A DNA stretch of 64,000 nt, from the NCBI GenBank assembly GCA_037969175.1, contig JBBKWX010000055.1, forward strand, positions 75,531-139,530. The letters run 5' to 3'. Below the pieces are notes generated by a model. It did no database searches and was not told the origin of the DNA. It saw nothing but the letters and a program-made list of their open reading frames with translations. The position numbers and the translations under genes were made by a program. Positions within the stretch are counted from its first letter, which is position 1. Each line of letters opens with the position of its first letter. Source of the DNA: JBBKWX01 sp037969175 (GTDB lineage Bacteria; Bacteroidota; Bacteroidia; AKYH767-A; JBBKVM01). Below are positions 52,258 through 61,083 of the stretch, one piece after another.

Positions 52258-53052
52258 TTACTTCCTTCCAGCTATAATGGCTCGTGTCAATTCCTGGAAA
52301 TCCTGAGGACTGAGCTGTTCAGCTCTTTTGTCCATGAATGGTAAATCTAAATCAACAGGAAGTAATGACTTCAGTGCATTTCTCAGCGTTTTCCTTCTTT
52401 GATTAAACCCGGTCTTGATAACGGTCTTGTAGAATTTTTCATCCAGATCTTTTGGATCTTCAGCTTTTCGCTTAAATCTCAAAACCCCTGAACGAACTTT
52501 TGGACGAGGAGCAAAATCATCTTGCTCAAGTATCATCAGATATTCGATATCATACCAGGTTTGCATCAGTACGCTGAGTATTCCATAGTCTTTGTTGCCC
52601 GGTCCGCTGTGGATCCTGTCAGACACTTCTTTTTGGAACATCCCTGTTACCATATATACATGGTCTCTTTCGTCCAATACACGAAACATGATCTGTGAAG
52701 AAATGTTATAAGGGAAATTACCAATTATAGCATATTGATCCGGAAAATATTGTCTTAGATTAATTCTGAGAAAATCACCTTCAATGATTCGTAATGTAAG
52801 TTCAGGAAGATGCGTGTTTAAATATTCTATCGACTCTCTGTCGATTTCTACAACATGCAAATCTGCTCCATGTTTCTTTAGAAGCGTTGAAGTAAGCACA
52901 CCCATTCCCGGACCCACTTCAAGAACTTTACAACCTGCTTTCAACTCAAGTGAAGAGGCGATTTGATCAGCTGCTTCAAGATTGATTAGAAAATGCTGCC
53001 CAAGATGTTTCTTTGCTTGTACTTTTCCGGGATGATTTTTTTTAAAACTCAT
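52258..53052 (-). CDS. rsmA: 16S rRNA adenine dimethyltransferase RsmA (KsgA)
   Basis: Dimethylates two adjacent adenines in helix 45 of 16S rRNA late in 30S assembly. SAM motif I is VLEVGPGMGVLT, and the catalytic motif IV is GNFPYNISSQI (NFPY in place of NLPY). The N-terminus has KKHLGQHFLIN, which is characteristic. The length (264 aa) is normal. The start overlaps the DUF4286 gene by 4 bases, so the pair is cotranscribed. Confidence 0.96.
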   Translation of the reverse strand: MSFKKNHPGKVQAKKHLGQHFLINLEAADQIASSLELKAGCKVLEVGPGMGVLTSTLLKKHGADLHVVEIDRESIEYLNTHLPELTLRIIEGDFLRINLRQYFPDQYAIIGNFPYNISSQIMFRVLDERDHVYMVTGMFQKEVSDRIHSGPGNKDYGILSVLMQTWYDIEYLMILEQDDFAPRPKVRSGVLRFKRKAEDPKDLDEKFYKTVIKTGFNQRRKTLRNALKSLLPVDLDLPFMDKRAEQLSPQDFQELTRAIIAGRK

Positions 53053-53354
53053 TCAACTATTTCAAGCAACGTACGAAACGCAACAAATTTATTTGCGAAT
53101 TTTTCATTGTGCTCAGCTTGTAATGCCGGAGCAAAAAGTTTTTGATATTGGTGCAAATGATCAATGCTTAAACAGCTGTATTGAATAGAGTAAGTATGTC
53201 CTTCACCAATGTCATCATTCAAAACACGCAACATTCTCGATTCTGAAAACATGCCCGTATTCATCACATCTTTGATATGCGTATGCCTCATCCATTCAAG
53301 CCATGCATCATGCGCATCATCATTAATATTTACTGTTACATTATATATTATCAC
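53049..53354 (-). CDS. DUF4286 family protein (101 aa)
   Basis: A small cytosolic protein with the DUF4286 pattern: MIIYNVTVNINDDAHDAWLEW at the N-terminus and a C-terminal helix LQAEHNEKFANKFVAFRTLLEIVE. The fold is ferredoxin-like, as in ABM-type monooxygenases, but no catalytic residue is evident. It sits between a TPR protein and rsmA with an 11-base gap and a 4-base overlap. Function unknown; conserved position next to rsmA is recalled from Bacteroidota generally. Confidence 0.85.
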   Translation of the reverse strand: MIIYNVTVNINDDAHDAWLEWMRHTHIKDVMNTGMFSESRMLRVLNDDIGEGHTYSIQYSCLSIDHLHQYQKLFAPALQAEHNEKFANKFVAFRTLLEIVE

Positions 53355-53365
53355 GTTCTTATTTA

Positions 53366-55210
53366 TTAATTTACGATGTCTCCACGCATAACCCGGAATC
53401 TTTTTCTTGCTTCAATAACAAATAAACTACCCGGATATTTCTCAAGCATTAATCCATACAAACGCATGGCTTCCGCCTTATTCTTTAATTGAAATTCCTG
53501 AAGTTCGGCTAAAGAAAACAAGGCATCATCAGCAAGAATATCTTTTCCATGTTGTTCAAAAACTTTTTGATACAAGGAAGCCGATTCTTCAAATCTTCCC
53601 ATCTTTTTCAATAATTGGGCTTTTTTGAATAGTACTTCATCTTCAAGGCTATGACCGGGAAATAAAGTTAAAATAGAATCAAGCGTTGCTAAGCTTTGCG
53701 TCTCTCTATTCTGGAATGCATAGAGATCAGCTCGAGAATAAAATTCCATCGCCAGGGTGGAGGTATCCAATGCTGTGTTATCAGATATCAAAAGCGACAA
53801 AGCAAGCGCATCATTTGCAATTAATTGGGAAGTTGCACTTTTCAAAACATCCAGTTGTGCGCGAGCCCAATCGAATTCTCCTCTGAAATAAGACAATCTT
53901 GCATTTCGTAGTTTAGCTTCCTGGCCAAGAGCATCTGTACGATAAGCCTTATCCACTTGCCCATATAATAAAGCAGATTCCCATACATCACCTTGCAACA
54001 CCAACATATCTCCAAGATCCAGTTTAGCTTCGGCTTGCAGCTGAGGTCTGACACCCGGCATTTCAATTACTTCTTGTAATAGTTTTATTCCTTGTTCCGT
54101 ATTTTTTAAATGAAATGCTTCAAACTCTGCAAGACTTTTTAATAATGGAGCTGTGATAGTATTTCTTCCAAGCTCATCCAAAGTAGTATAATATTCACTC
54201 TTTAATTTTTGAAGTTCAGCCGGAGAAGCATATCCGTTTTTATTTATCTTTTTATTCATTGCTTCCAGCAATTCCATTCGAGCAACAGTATAGTACGGAT
54301 TTGATCTGCCTTTACTCAGTAAATACTCAAATGCTGATGAAGCTGTTGAATAATCTTCATTTGCAGCAGCCATAGTTGCAAGCGACATGATCCTGCTGCC
54401 GTCCTCATTATTTCTTTTATCAAGAGCTTTTGCCTGAACTAATGCAATTTCAAAATCTTTTTGTTGAAGCATATACCAGATCAAGAGTTCTGAATACATA
54501 CTCACTTCAGGGTATTTCTGAATTCTGCGCAATAAAGAAATCCTAAGTAACTCTTTATTTTTCCCATCAGGGTCAATAGGTAATTTCGTTTGTATGGCTA
54601 CCTGAACAGCTTGAAGATATGCGGGATTTACACTTACAAGATCAAGATATTCTTCAAGCATCAAATCGAAATTGCCTGTCGCAGCATACAATTCAGCCAT
54701 TTCGTACCCATAATTACCTGGATGATTCCGAATCGTTTTTCTGGCTTTGAGGTAAACTTGGATCGTATATTCCAATTCTCTTTTTTGCCGGAATGAATTG
54801 ACCAATCTATTTGTCATATCCGGATCCGGATTAAAGACTTTTATAGCCTGATCATACTGTTCTTTTGCTTTATCATTTTGATTCTGCAAAGCATAGATAT
54901 AACCAAGATCAGCAGGGAACAATGGATTGTCGGGATTTTTTCGAATAAGTTTTTTAATGTCCTTTTCTGCATCAACGTATTGCTTCAATTGGATCTGACA
55001 ATTGACCTTGCTTGAATAATAAGAGAAATTAGTAGGGTTGCGGTCAAATAATTTATCAAACAAAACCAGTGCTTTTTCGAAATCGCCCTGTTGCATATAT
55101 TGTGATGCAAGTAACTCGTCGCGAACTTGAGCCCGTGCAAAACCAATGCTCAATCCTATGAAAAGGATCAATGTCAGTAGTTTCTTAAAATACCCGGGAA
55201 ATCTTGTCAT
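53366..55210 (-). CDS. Exported TPR-repeat protein (614 aa)
   Basis: A signal peptide (about 1-28, ending FARAQ) is followed by tetratricopeptide repeats through most of the length, for example SQYMQQGDFEKALVLFDKLF, DLGYIYALQNQNDKAKEQYD and ALFSLAELQEFQLKNKAEAM. It is probably periplasmic and acts as a scaffold or assembly factor. No enzyme motif is seen. It is in a row with DUF4286 and rsmA downstream and serS upstream (49-base gap). Confidence 0.85.
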   Translation of the reverse strand: MTRFPGYFKKLLTLILFIGLSIGFARAQVRDELLASQYMQQGDFEKALVLFDKLFDRNPTNFSYYSSKVNCQIQLKQYVDAEKDIKKLIRKNPDNPLFPADLGYIYALQNQNDKAKEQYDQAIKVFNPDPDMTNRLVNSFRQKRELEYTIQVYLKARKTIRNHPGNYGYEMAELYAATGNFDLMLEEYLDLVSVNPAYLQAVQVAIQTKLPIDPDGKNKELLRISLLRRIQKYPEVSMYSELLIWYMLQQKDFEIALVQAKALDKRNNEDGSRIMSLATMAAANEDYSTASSAFEYLLSKGRSNPYYTVARMELLEAMNKKINKNGYASPAELQKLKSEYYTTLDELGRNTITAPLLKSLAEFEAFHLKNTEQGIKLLQEVIEMPGVRPQLQAEAKLDLGDMLVLQGDVWESALLYGQVDKAYRTDALGQEAKLRNARLSYFRGEFDWARAQLDVLKSATSQLIANDALALSLLISDNTALDTSTLAMEFYSRADLYAFQNRETQSLATLDSILTLFPGHSLEDEVLFKKAQLLKKMGRFEESASLYQKVFEQHGKDILADDALFSLAELQEFQLKNKAEAMRLYGLMLEKYPGSLFVIEARKRFRVMRGDIVN

Positions 55211-55259
55211 TCTTTTATTTGAAATATAAACGCAATTGAAAACTTTAAATTATGATCTA

Positions 55260-56534
55260 TTATTTTGTGATCTTATCGAAACCGGTATAAGGTACCAAAA
55301 CTGCAGGGATGTTTATCCCATCTTCAGTTTGATTGTTTTCCAATAACGCAGCAACAATTCTCGGCAATGCCAATGCGCTTCCATTCAAGGTATGAGCTAG
55401 AACAGGTTTAGCATCACCTTCTCTATACCTCAGTTTTAGTCTGTTGGCTTGAAAAGTTTCGAAATTTGAAACAGAACTTACTTCCAGCCACTTTTTCTGT
55501 GCTGCTGAATATACCTCGAAGTCGTAAGTCAAGGCAGAAGCAAAACTCATATCACCACCACAAAGTTTTAGTATCCTATATGGTAATCCAAGTGCTTCAA
55601 CTAAAGAAGCCACATGGTCTTTCATGTCTTCAAGCGCTTTGTAGCTGTCATCCGGATGTTGGATCTGTACGATCTCAACTTTGTCAAATTGATGTAGGCG
55701 ATTCAGCCCTCTTACATCTTTGCCGTATGAGCCTGCTTCTCTTCTGAAACAAGGGGTATAGCCGCAAATTTTTATGGGCAGATCCTTTGCACTTACGATA
55801 TCATCTCTGAAAATATTTGTCAACGGAACTTCTGCTGTTGGGATCAAATAGAGATCGTCTATTCCAACATGATACATTTGACCTTCTTTATCAGGAAGCT
55901 GACCGGTACCAAATCCACTCTCGGCATTGATCAGAATTGGGGGTTGTGTTTCTGAGTAGCCTGCTGCTGAAGCACGATCCAGGAAAAAATTGATCAATGC
56001 TCTTTGCAATTTGGCACATTGGCCTTTGTATACAGGAAATCCGGCACCTGTGATCTTTACTCCAAGTTCAAAATCTATCAGGTTGTATTCGCTTGCCAGA
56101 TCCCAATGGGGTTTAGCTTCAAATCCAAATTCAGGGATCTTTCCAAATTCGTGGATCACTTCATTATCCTCAGGTGTCTTTCCTTTTGGAACAGTGGGCC
56201 CGGGCAAATTTGGCACGCGTACAAGCAGGTCCTGCAATTCTTTTTCTATCTCATCTGCTCGTATACTTAATTCTTTTGAAGAATCTTTTAGTGCAGTGCT
56301 TTTATTTTTGAGATCGTTTGCTTCGCTCGTTTTTCCGTCTTTAAATAATTGCCCAACTTCTTTAGCTAAATTATTTGCCTCAGCTTGAATATTTTCAAGC
56401 AGAATTAAATTCTTCCTTCTATCCTCATCCAAATTAATAAGGGTATCAATGATCTCTTCAGCTAGGAAATTCTTAACAGCCAAACGCTGTATAACTTCAT
56501 TCCGATTGGTCCGGATATAATTCAATTGCAACAT
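55260..56534 (-). CDS. serS: Seryl-tRNA synthetase
   Basis: Class II synthetase charging tRNA-Ser. The N-terminal coiled-coil tRNA-binding arm spans about residues 30-100. Class II motif 2 reads TPCFRREAGSYGKDVRGLNR, followed by HQFDKVE, and motif 3 reads LNGSALALPRIVAALLE. I start at 56534 (MLQLNYIRTNRNEV), the conserved N-terminus of the family; the frame extends 7 codons further to 56555, which overlaps the promoter box. The resulting length (424 aa) is normal. Confidence 0.96.
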   Translation of the reverse strand: MLQLNYIRTNRNEVIQRLAVKNFLAEEIIDTLINLDEDRRKNLILLENIQAEANNLAKEVGQLFKDGKTSEANDLKNKSTALKDSSKELSIRADEIEKELQDLLVRVPNLPGPTVPKGKTPEDNEVIHEFGKIPEFGFEAKPHWDLASEYNLIDFELGVKITGAGFPVYKGQCAKLQRALINFFLDRASAAGYSETQPPILINAESGFGTGQLPDKEGQMYHVGIDDLYLIPTAEVPLTNIFRDDIVSAKDLPIKICGYTPCFRREAGSYGKDVRGLNRLHQFDKVEIVQIQHPDDSYKALEDMKDHVASLVEALGLPYRILKLCGGDMSFASALTYDFEVYSAAQKKWLEVSSVSNFETFQANRLKLRYREGDAKPVLAHTLNGSALALPRIVAALLENNQTEDGINIPAVLVPYTGFDKITK

Positions 56535-56552
56535 AATACCATGTTTATCCTG

Positions 56553-56560
56553 CAAAAGTA
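56553..56560 (-). promoter_or_regulatory. Bacteroidota -7 box upstream of serS
   Basis: TACTTTTG on the minus strand matches TAnnTTTG, 18 bases before the start at 56534. It overlaps the upstream Met codon at 56555, supporting the shorter start. Confidence 0.35.
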
Positions 56561-56788
56561 ATGAAAAGATGCATTCAGGGAGGATAAACTATGTGATTCG
56601 GGATGATAGGCATTTGGGTAAGGTCTTTTACTCATTATGACAAGAAATAAGTCAAATTGCAAAACAAATAGGAATATATAAATCAATAATAATTTTGTAA
56701 AGCCTTGGTATTCATGGAACTATTTCATAAATTAACTTTTGGTATTAACATTGTCTACTTAGTTCACAGAAACTAAAAAACGAATATT

Positions 56789-57445
56789 ATGAAAACTCAA
56801 AAAATTATCATTTCATTTTTGATGTGTACCATGGTTCTTGTGGGATGCAAATCAATGAATAAGACACAAAAAGGAGCTGTGATTGGTACAGCCGGCGGCG
56901 GAGCTGCAGGAGCTATCATAGGCAGAGCATCAGGAAACACTGCTTTAGGAGCTATCATTGGAGCAACAGTTGGTGGTGTAACAGGAGCTGTAATTGGAAG
57001 ACAAATGGACAAGCAGGCTGAAGAAATGAAGAATGCATTACCGGATGCTGAAGTGATCAGGGTTGAAGAAGGAATTGTTCTTGAATTGAACAATAAGATC
57101 TTGTTTGGTTTTGATCAAGCTAATCTCACATCTACTGCTCAACAAAATTTGGATAAGCTAGTTGAGATTCTGAAAAAGTACCCGGATACAAACATTGAAA
57201 TACAAGGGCACACTGACAGTAAGGGTTCTGATAGTTATAATATGGATCTATCTGTTAGACGTGCATCCAGTGTTTCAAGCCATTTGAAAACAAAAGGAGT
57301 TTCATCTTCAAGATTGACAGTAAGAGGCTTTGGTGAAAGTTTTCCAAAGTATAGCAATGGTTCGGAAACCAATCAGGCACTTAACCGCAGAGTTGAGTTT
57401 CTAGTAACAGCAAATGAAAAAATGAAACAGGAAGCAGCTAAATAA
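56789..57445 (+). CDS. OmpA-family lipoprotein with glycine-zipper segment (218 aa)
   Basis: A signal with the lipobox-like LVGC is followed by a glycine-zipper segment (about 30-70; GTAGGGAAGAIIGRASG, GATVGGVTGAVIG) that may insert in or pack against the membrane, then an OmpA-like peptidoglycan-binding domain (about 110-210) with the typical IQGHTDSKGSDSYNMDLSVRRA and GFGESFP-NQALNRRVEF. It probably links the outer membrane to peptidoglycan. It lies 41 bases upstream of a beta-barrel protein gene. The 233-base gap before it shows no further element I can support. Confidence 0.92.
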   Translation: MKTQKIIISFLMCTMVLVGCKSMNKTQKGAVIGTAGGGAAGAIIGRASGNTALGAIIGATVGGVTGAVIGRQMDKQAEEMKNALPDAEVIRVEEGIVLELNNKILFGFDQANLTSTAQQNLDKLVEILKKYPDTNIEIQGHTDSKGSDSYNMDLSVRRASSVSSHLKTKGVSSSRLTVRGFGESFPKYSNGSETNQALNRRVEFLVTANEKMKQEAAK

Positions 57446-57486
57446 ATATTTAATTAATAAAAATTCAATATAAGAACGATAAAATT

Positions 57487-58170
57487 ATGAAAAAATTAAA
57501 AATCATTATCGCAGCAATTCTGATGACAGGATTAACGCAAGTAACAAAGGCGCAAGATTCCGAAACCAGCTTTGGCATAAGGGCCGGTGTAAATTTCCAA
57601 AACATAAATGGAAAAGAGTTTGATGGAGATAAATCAGATAATAAACTCATTCCGGGATTCAATGCGGGGATTAATGTTGAACTACCTGTGGCACCTGATT
57701 TTTATCTACAGCCGGGTTTATTGTTTACTACAAAAGGAGCCAAAAATGAATTCACATTATTGGGTAGTGACTACAAAACAACATTGAATTTGTCTTATGT
57801 AGAATTACCGATCAATTTTCTTTACAAGCCTCTACTGGGTGCCGGTAAATTGATCGTTGGATTCGGACCTTATGTAGCCATGGCTGTTGCAGGAAAAGAG
57901 ACAGAAGAAGGACCGGGTATCGACAGGAGTACTACCGTTAAATTCGAGAATAAGGTTAAGTTATCGGATCCGGATGATGCTGTTTATGTAAGACCACTTG
58001 ATGCCGGAGCCAATATCATGTTTGGATATGAGATGAGTAATAAACTTTCAGTTCAATTGAATACACAATTGGGTTTGATGGAAATAAATCCGGAATATGA
58101 AGGTTTTGAAGAAGATAAATCCTCACTTAAGCACACCGGATTTGGATTATCTCTTGGATACAGATTCTAA
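57487..58170 (+). CDS. Outer-membrane beta-barrel protein (PorT-like, OMP_b-brl_2), 227 aa
   Basis: A signal peptide (about 1-22, ending VTKAQ) is followed by an eight-stranded-barrel-like protein: SFGIRAGVNFQNI at the N-terminus, alternating strands such as FYLQPGLLFTTKG and YVELPINFLYKPL, and a C-terminal aromatic residue in LSLGYRF. The C-terminal Phe fits the BAM-recognition signal. It is paired with the OmpA-like lipoprotein (41-base gap) and ends at a hairpin. The function is unknown. Confidence 0.88.
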   Translation: MKKLKIIIAAILMTGLTQVTKAQDSETSFGIRAGVNFQNINGKEFDGDKSDNKLIPGFNAGINVELPVAPDFYLQPGLLFTTKGAKNEFTLLGSDYKTTLNLSYVELPINFLYKPLLGAGKLIVGFGPYVAMAVAGKETEEGPGIDRSTTVKFENKVKLSDPDDAVYVRPLDAGANIMFGYEMSNKLSVQLNTQLGLMEINPEYEGFEEDKSSLKHTGFGLSLGYRF

Positions 58171-58212
58171 TCATCAATTCGTTTAATATTAGAAACTTTT
58201 CGTTTCATTAAA

Positions 58213-58244
58213 AAGCCTCGTTGTATTCATTTACAGCGAGGCTT
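58213..58244 (+). terminator. Rho-independent terminator after the outer-membrane pair
   Basis: The stem AAGCCTCG/CGAGGCTT closes an internal stem TGTA/TACA with a small loop, and is followed by TGTTT on the plus strand. Confidence 0.75.
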
Positions 58245-58299
58245 GTTTATTAACTTGTATGATGTCTGCCTTTTGACACTGTATGTTATCTGGTCTCAT

Positions 58300-58307
58300 T
58301 ATATTTG
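58300..58307 (+). promoter_or_regulatory. Bacteroidota -7 box of the arsenosugar-type operon
   Basis: TATATTTG matches TAnnTTTG and ends 21 bases before the ATG at 58329. A TTTTG at 58271-58275 is spaced 24 bases away, longer than ideal. The box contains the earlier TTG codon at 58305, which rules it out as a start. Confidence 0.4.
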
Positions 58308-58328
58308 GTGCTAATTGTGAATTTAAAT

Positions 58329-59153
58329 ATGGCCGATAATAAATCATCCATAAGTGAAGCATCCGATTTTCTCAGATCAAATGGATTTGAGGATGTTCGA
58401 ATAGGAATTGTACTGGGTACCGGATTGGGTAACCTGGTTGAAAGGATGAAAGTTCTGCATCAAATAGAGTATAAAGACATTCCGCATTTTCCTTTATCAA
58501 CGGTTGAATTCCATTCCGGAAAGTTGCTGCTTGCTGAGATCATGGGTAAACGTGTGGTGGCTATGCAAGGAAGATTTCATCATTATGAAGGATATGATTT
58601 TCAAGAGATCACTTTCCCAATCCGTGTGATGAAATTACTTGGTGTAGAGTTGTTAATTCTATCCAATGCTGCCGGGAGTCTGAATCCTAATTTTTTAAAA
58701 GCTGACCTGATGCTGATCGATGATCATATAAATCTTCAGCCGGGAAACCCGCTCATCGGTCCAAATATAAATGAGTTAGGACCCCGGTTTCCGGATATGA
58801 GTGAACCGTATGATGCAAAACTAAACCAAGAGATGCATAGAATTGCCAAAGAAAATAGCATAAACTTAAATGAAGGTATTTACGTTTCTGTTGCTGGCCC
58901 AATGCTGGAAACACGAGCCGAATACAGGTTTTTAAGAAGGATAGGAGCAGATGCTGTGGGAATGTCAACTGTGCCGGAAGTTATTACGGCCAGGCATATG
59001 GGCATGAAATGTGTGGCAGTTTCTGTATTGACGGATGAATGCGATCCGGATAACCTAAAACCTGTTGATATCAGTGAGATCATTGCAATAGCAGGAAAAG
59101 CAGAAAAGAAATTAAGCGTTTTGTTAGAGAAGTTTATAGAGAATTTGAAATAA
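58329..59153 (+). CDS. Purine-nucleoside phosphorylase (trimeric PNP/MTAP family), 274 aa
   Basis: Splits purine nucleosides with phosphate. The family signatures are GIVLGTGLG, MQGRFHHYEGYDF, NAAGSLNP, AGPMLETRAEYRF and GADAVGMSTVPEVITARH. At the position of human PNP Asn243 (in LITN) this protein has Asp (VLTDE), as in MTAP-type enzymes that accept 6-aminopurines; human Glu201 is conserved in LETRAE. I start at 58329 (MADNKSS); the TTG at 58305 lies in the promoter box. It is first in a run of five genes with ArsS, where it could release adenine from an arsenylated adenosine intermediate. General salvage is the alternative. Confidence 0.93.
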   Translation: MADNKSSISEASDFLRSNGFEDVRIGIVLGTGLGNLVERMKVLHQIEYKDIPHFPLSTVEFHSGKLLLAEIMGKRVVAMQGRFHHYEGYDFQEITFPIRVMKLLGVELLILSNAAGSLNPNFLKADLMLIDDHINLQPGNPLIGPNINELGPRFPDMSEPYDAKLNQEMHRIAKENSINLNEGIYVSVAGPMLETRAEYRFLRRIGADAVGMSTVPEVITARHMGMKCVAVSVLTDECDPDNLKPVDISEIIAIAGKAEKKLSVLLEKFIENLK

Positions 59154-59158
59154 TTAAC

Positions 59159-59494
59159 ATGGAGAAAACATATTATAATCCGGCTGATCTGAAAAAATTT
59201 GGAAAGATCATAGAGTTTGAACCTGAGTTAGGAAAAAAGTTTTTTGACTATTATAATTCAGTGTTCGAGGAAGGCTCTCTAACTGCACGTGAAAAGAGTT
59301 TGATAGCACTTGCTGTATCACATACAGTTCAATGCCCATATTGTATCCATGCATATACGGATGATGCATTACAAAGAGGGATTTCTAACGAACAAATGAT
59401 GGAAGCGGTTCATGTATCTGCAGCTATCAGAAGTGGGGCATCACTTGTACACAGTGTACAAATGATGAACAGAGTAAAAGAATTGTCGATGTGA
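59159..59494 (+). CDS. AhpD/carboxymuconolactone-decarboxylase-like protein, arsenosugar-associated peroxidase type (111 aa)
   Basis: A small all-helical AhpD-like protein with the redox motif CPYCIHAYTDDAL (about 59-71), where CxxC and the His six residues after the first Cys fit peroxidase-like members. This matches the size and motif of the peroxidase-like partner recalled alongside ArsS in many genomes (TIGR04169-like). It follows the phosphorylase by 5 bases and precedes arsS by 36 bases. It may protect or reduce the thiol- or arsenic-containing intermediates, which is inference. Confidence 0.85.
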   Translation: MEKTYYNPADLKKFGKIIEFEPELGKKFFDYYNSVFEEGSLTAREKSLIALAVSHTVQCPYCIHAYTDDALQRGISNEQMMEAVHVSAAIRSGASLVHSVQMMNRVKELSM

Positions 59495-59530
59495 TCCGTA
59501 TTCATTTCAGACATAAATATTGAATTATAA

Positions 59531-60577
59531 ATGAAGTCACTTAAAGCACAGGACGCACCTTTATCCCATGCCGATCAGCAATTGAAAATATTGTCTGAAC
59601 CTTATGGAGATGAAGAGTTCGTTCTCTTTTCACAGAAACTTGAAGAGTCAGGTTTGTACCCCTTAACTTCTACAGGAGTTGAGATACTGCAGATAAATGT
59701 GGGTAAAATGTGCAATCAAACTTGCAGTCATTGTCATGTAGATGCAGGACCTGATCGAAAAGAGATCATGACCAAAGAAACTATGCAGCTTTGTTTAGAT
59801 GCACTTTCAAAAAGCAATATTAAAACTGTAGATCTCACTGGTGGAGCTCCTGAAATGAATCCTGATTTTCGATGGTTTGTGGAAGAAATAAAAAAGCTTG
59901 GGAAACATATAATCGTGAGATGCAATTTAACGATCATTGTTGCCAATAAGAGTTATTATGATCTGCCCAAATTCTTCAAAAAACATGCTATTGAACTAGT
60001 AAGTTCACTGCCCTATTTTGCAGCAGCAAAGACAGACGCACAGCGCGGTGAAGGCGTATTTGAAAAAAGTATCAGGGCTCTGAAAATGTTGAATGATGTA
60101 GGTTATGGAATGCAGGATACTGATCTGAAATTAAACTTGGTTTACAATCCATCAGGTGCGTTTCTTCCCGGTGATCAAAATGCTTTGCAGAATGATTTTA
60201 AAAAGCAACTTGGCGAAAATTACGATGTAAGTTTTAATGAACTCTTCGCGATCACCAATCTTCCTATCAGCAGATTTCTTGAATATTTGATGCGGACAGA
60301 TAATTATGTGGAGTATATGGATAAATTGATCTCAGTTTATAATCCAATTGCTGCTGAGAATGTAATGTGTAGGAATACCATAAGTGTTGGTTGGGATGGT
60401 TATCTTTATGATTGTGATTTCAATCAAATGCTGGAGCTTAAAGTTCAGGGAAATAATACGAAGCATATTCGTGATTTTAATGTTCAGGAACTTGACAATC
60501 GCGAGATCGTAATTAATCAGCATTGCTTTGGATGTACGGCAGGCGCCGGTTCTAGCTGTGGAGGAGTAATATCATGA
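59531..60577 (+). CDS. arsS: Arsenosugar biosynthesis radical SAM protein ArsS
   Basis: A radical SAM enzyme thought to join dimethylarsenic to the adenosyl part of SAM to form the arsenosugar precursor. The iron-sulfur motif is CNQTCSHCHVDAGPDRKEIM (Cx3Cx2C, about residues 58-77), followed by the SAM-binding DLTGGAPEMNP. The C-terminal domain is Cys-rich: NVMCRNTISVGWDG, YDCDFNQM, and the terminal HCFGCTAGAGSSCGG. Some family members contain selenocysteine; this one reads through without an in-frame TGA, so it is the cysteine form. No ArsM gene is visible. It overlaps the rhodanese gene by 4 bases. Confidence 0.93.
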   Translation: MKSLKAQDAPLSHADQQLKILSEPYGDEEFVLFSQKLEESGLYPLTSTGVEILQINVGKMCNQTCSHCHVDAGPDRKEIMTKETMQLCLDALSKSNIKTVDLTGGAPEMNPDFRWFVEEIKKLGKHIIVRCNLTIIVANKSYYDLPKFFKKHAIELVSSLPYFAAAKTDAQRGEGVFEKSIRALKMLNDVGYGMQDTDLKLNLVYNPSGAFLPGDQNALQNDFKKQLGENYDVSFNELFAITNLPISRFLEYLMRTDNYVEYMDKLISVYNPIAAENVMCRNTISVGWDGYLYDCDFNQMLELKVQGNNTKHIRDFNVQELDNREIVINQHCFGCTAGAGSSCGGVIS

Positions 60578-61083
60578 GGAATATTAAATATCTGTTTCTG
60601 GTTTTTTTAATCAGTTCATCCTTGTTTGCTCAGGAAAAACAAAAGGCATTTAATGAAATGGTGGATGGCTATGTGAAAGGAAGCATTCCCTTATTGTCAG
60701 CTTCAGAATTGAACAAAAAATTAGAAAGAAAAGATCAGGTGTTTTTACTGGATGCAAGAGAAAAAAGTGAATTTGATGTGAGCAGATTACCATCTGCCAG
60801 ATGGGTTGGTTACAATGATTTTTCAATTAGTAGAGTAAAAAATATTTCTAAAAATGATCAGCTTGTTGTCTATTGTTCTATCGGTTATCGGAGTGAAAAA
60901 ATAGCAGAAAAATTGAAGAAGGCAGGATATAAAAATATCTACAATTTGTACGGAGGAATTTTTGATTGGGCTAATTCAGGTTATCCGGTCTACGATCCCA
61001 ATTCACATCCTACTAAGCGTGTTCATGCCTACGATAAGAATTGGGGGATTTGGTTATTTAATTCCGAGAAGGTGTATGAGTGA
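60574..61083 (+). CDS. Exported rhodanese-domain protein (169 aa)
   Basis: A signal peptide (about 1-19, ending SLFAQ) is followed by a rhodanese domain (about 40-140) with LLDAREKSEFDVSRLPSARW and the active-site cysteine loop YCSIGYRSEK. A C-terminal extension follows, with VHAYDKNWGIWLFNSEKVYE. It is overlapped by arsS by 4 bases and overlaps the glycosyltransferase gene by 8 bases, so it is in the same operon. It may move sulfur or handle a thiol on the periplasmic side; the substrate is unknown. The signal suggests that part of the pathway involves the periplasm. Confidence 0.88.
   Translation: MRNIKYLFLVFLISSSLFAQEKQKAFNEMVDGYVKGSIPLLSASELNKKLERKDQVFLLDAREKSEFDVSRLPSARWVGYNDFSISRVKNISKNDQLVVYCSIGYRSEKIAEKLKKAGYKNIYNLYGGIFDWANSGYPVYDPNSHPTKRVHAYDKNWGIWLFNSEKVYE

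Noticed and set aside
59531..60577. ArsS as a selenoprotein
   Set aside because: No in-frame TGA interrupts the frame, and the Cys-rich motifs read as cysteine throughout.
60962..61075. Upstream extension of the glycosyltransferase into the rhodanese gene
   Set aside because: It overlaps the real rhodanese C-terminus in another frame, and the family N-terminus begins at the Met at 61076.
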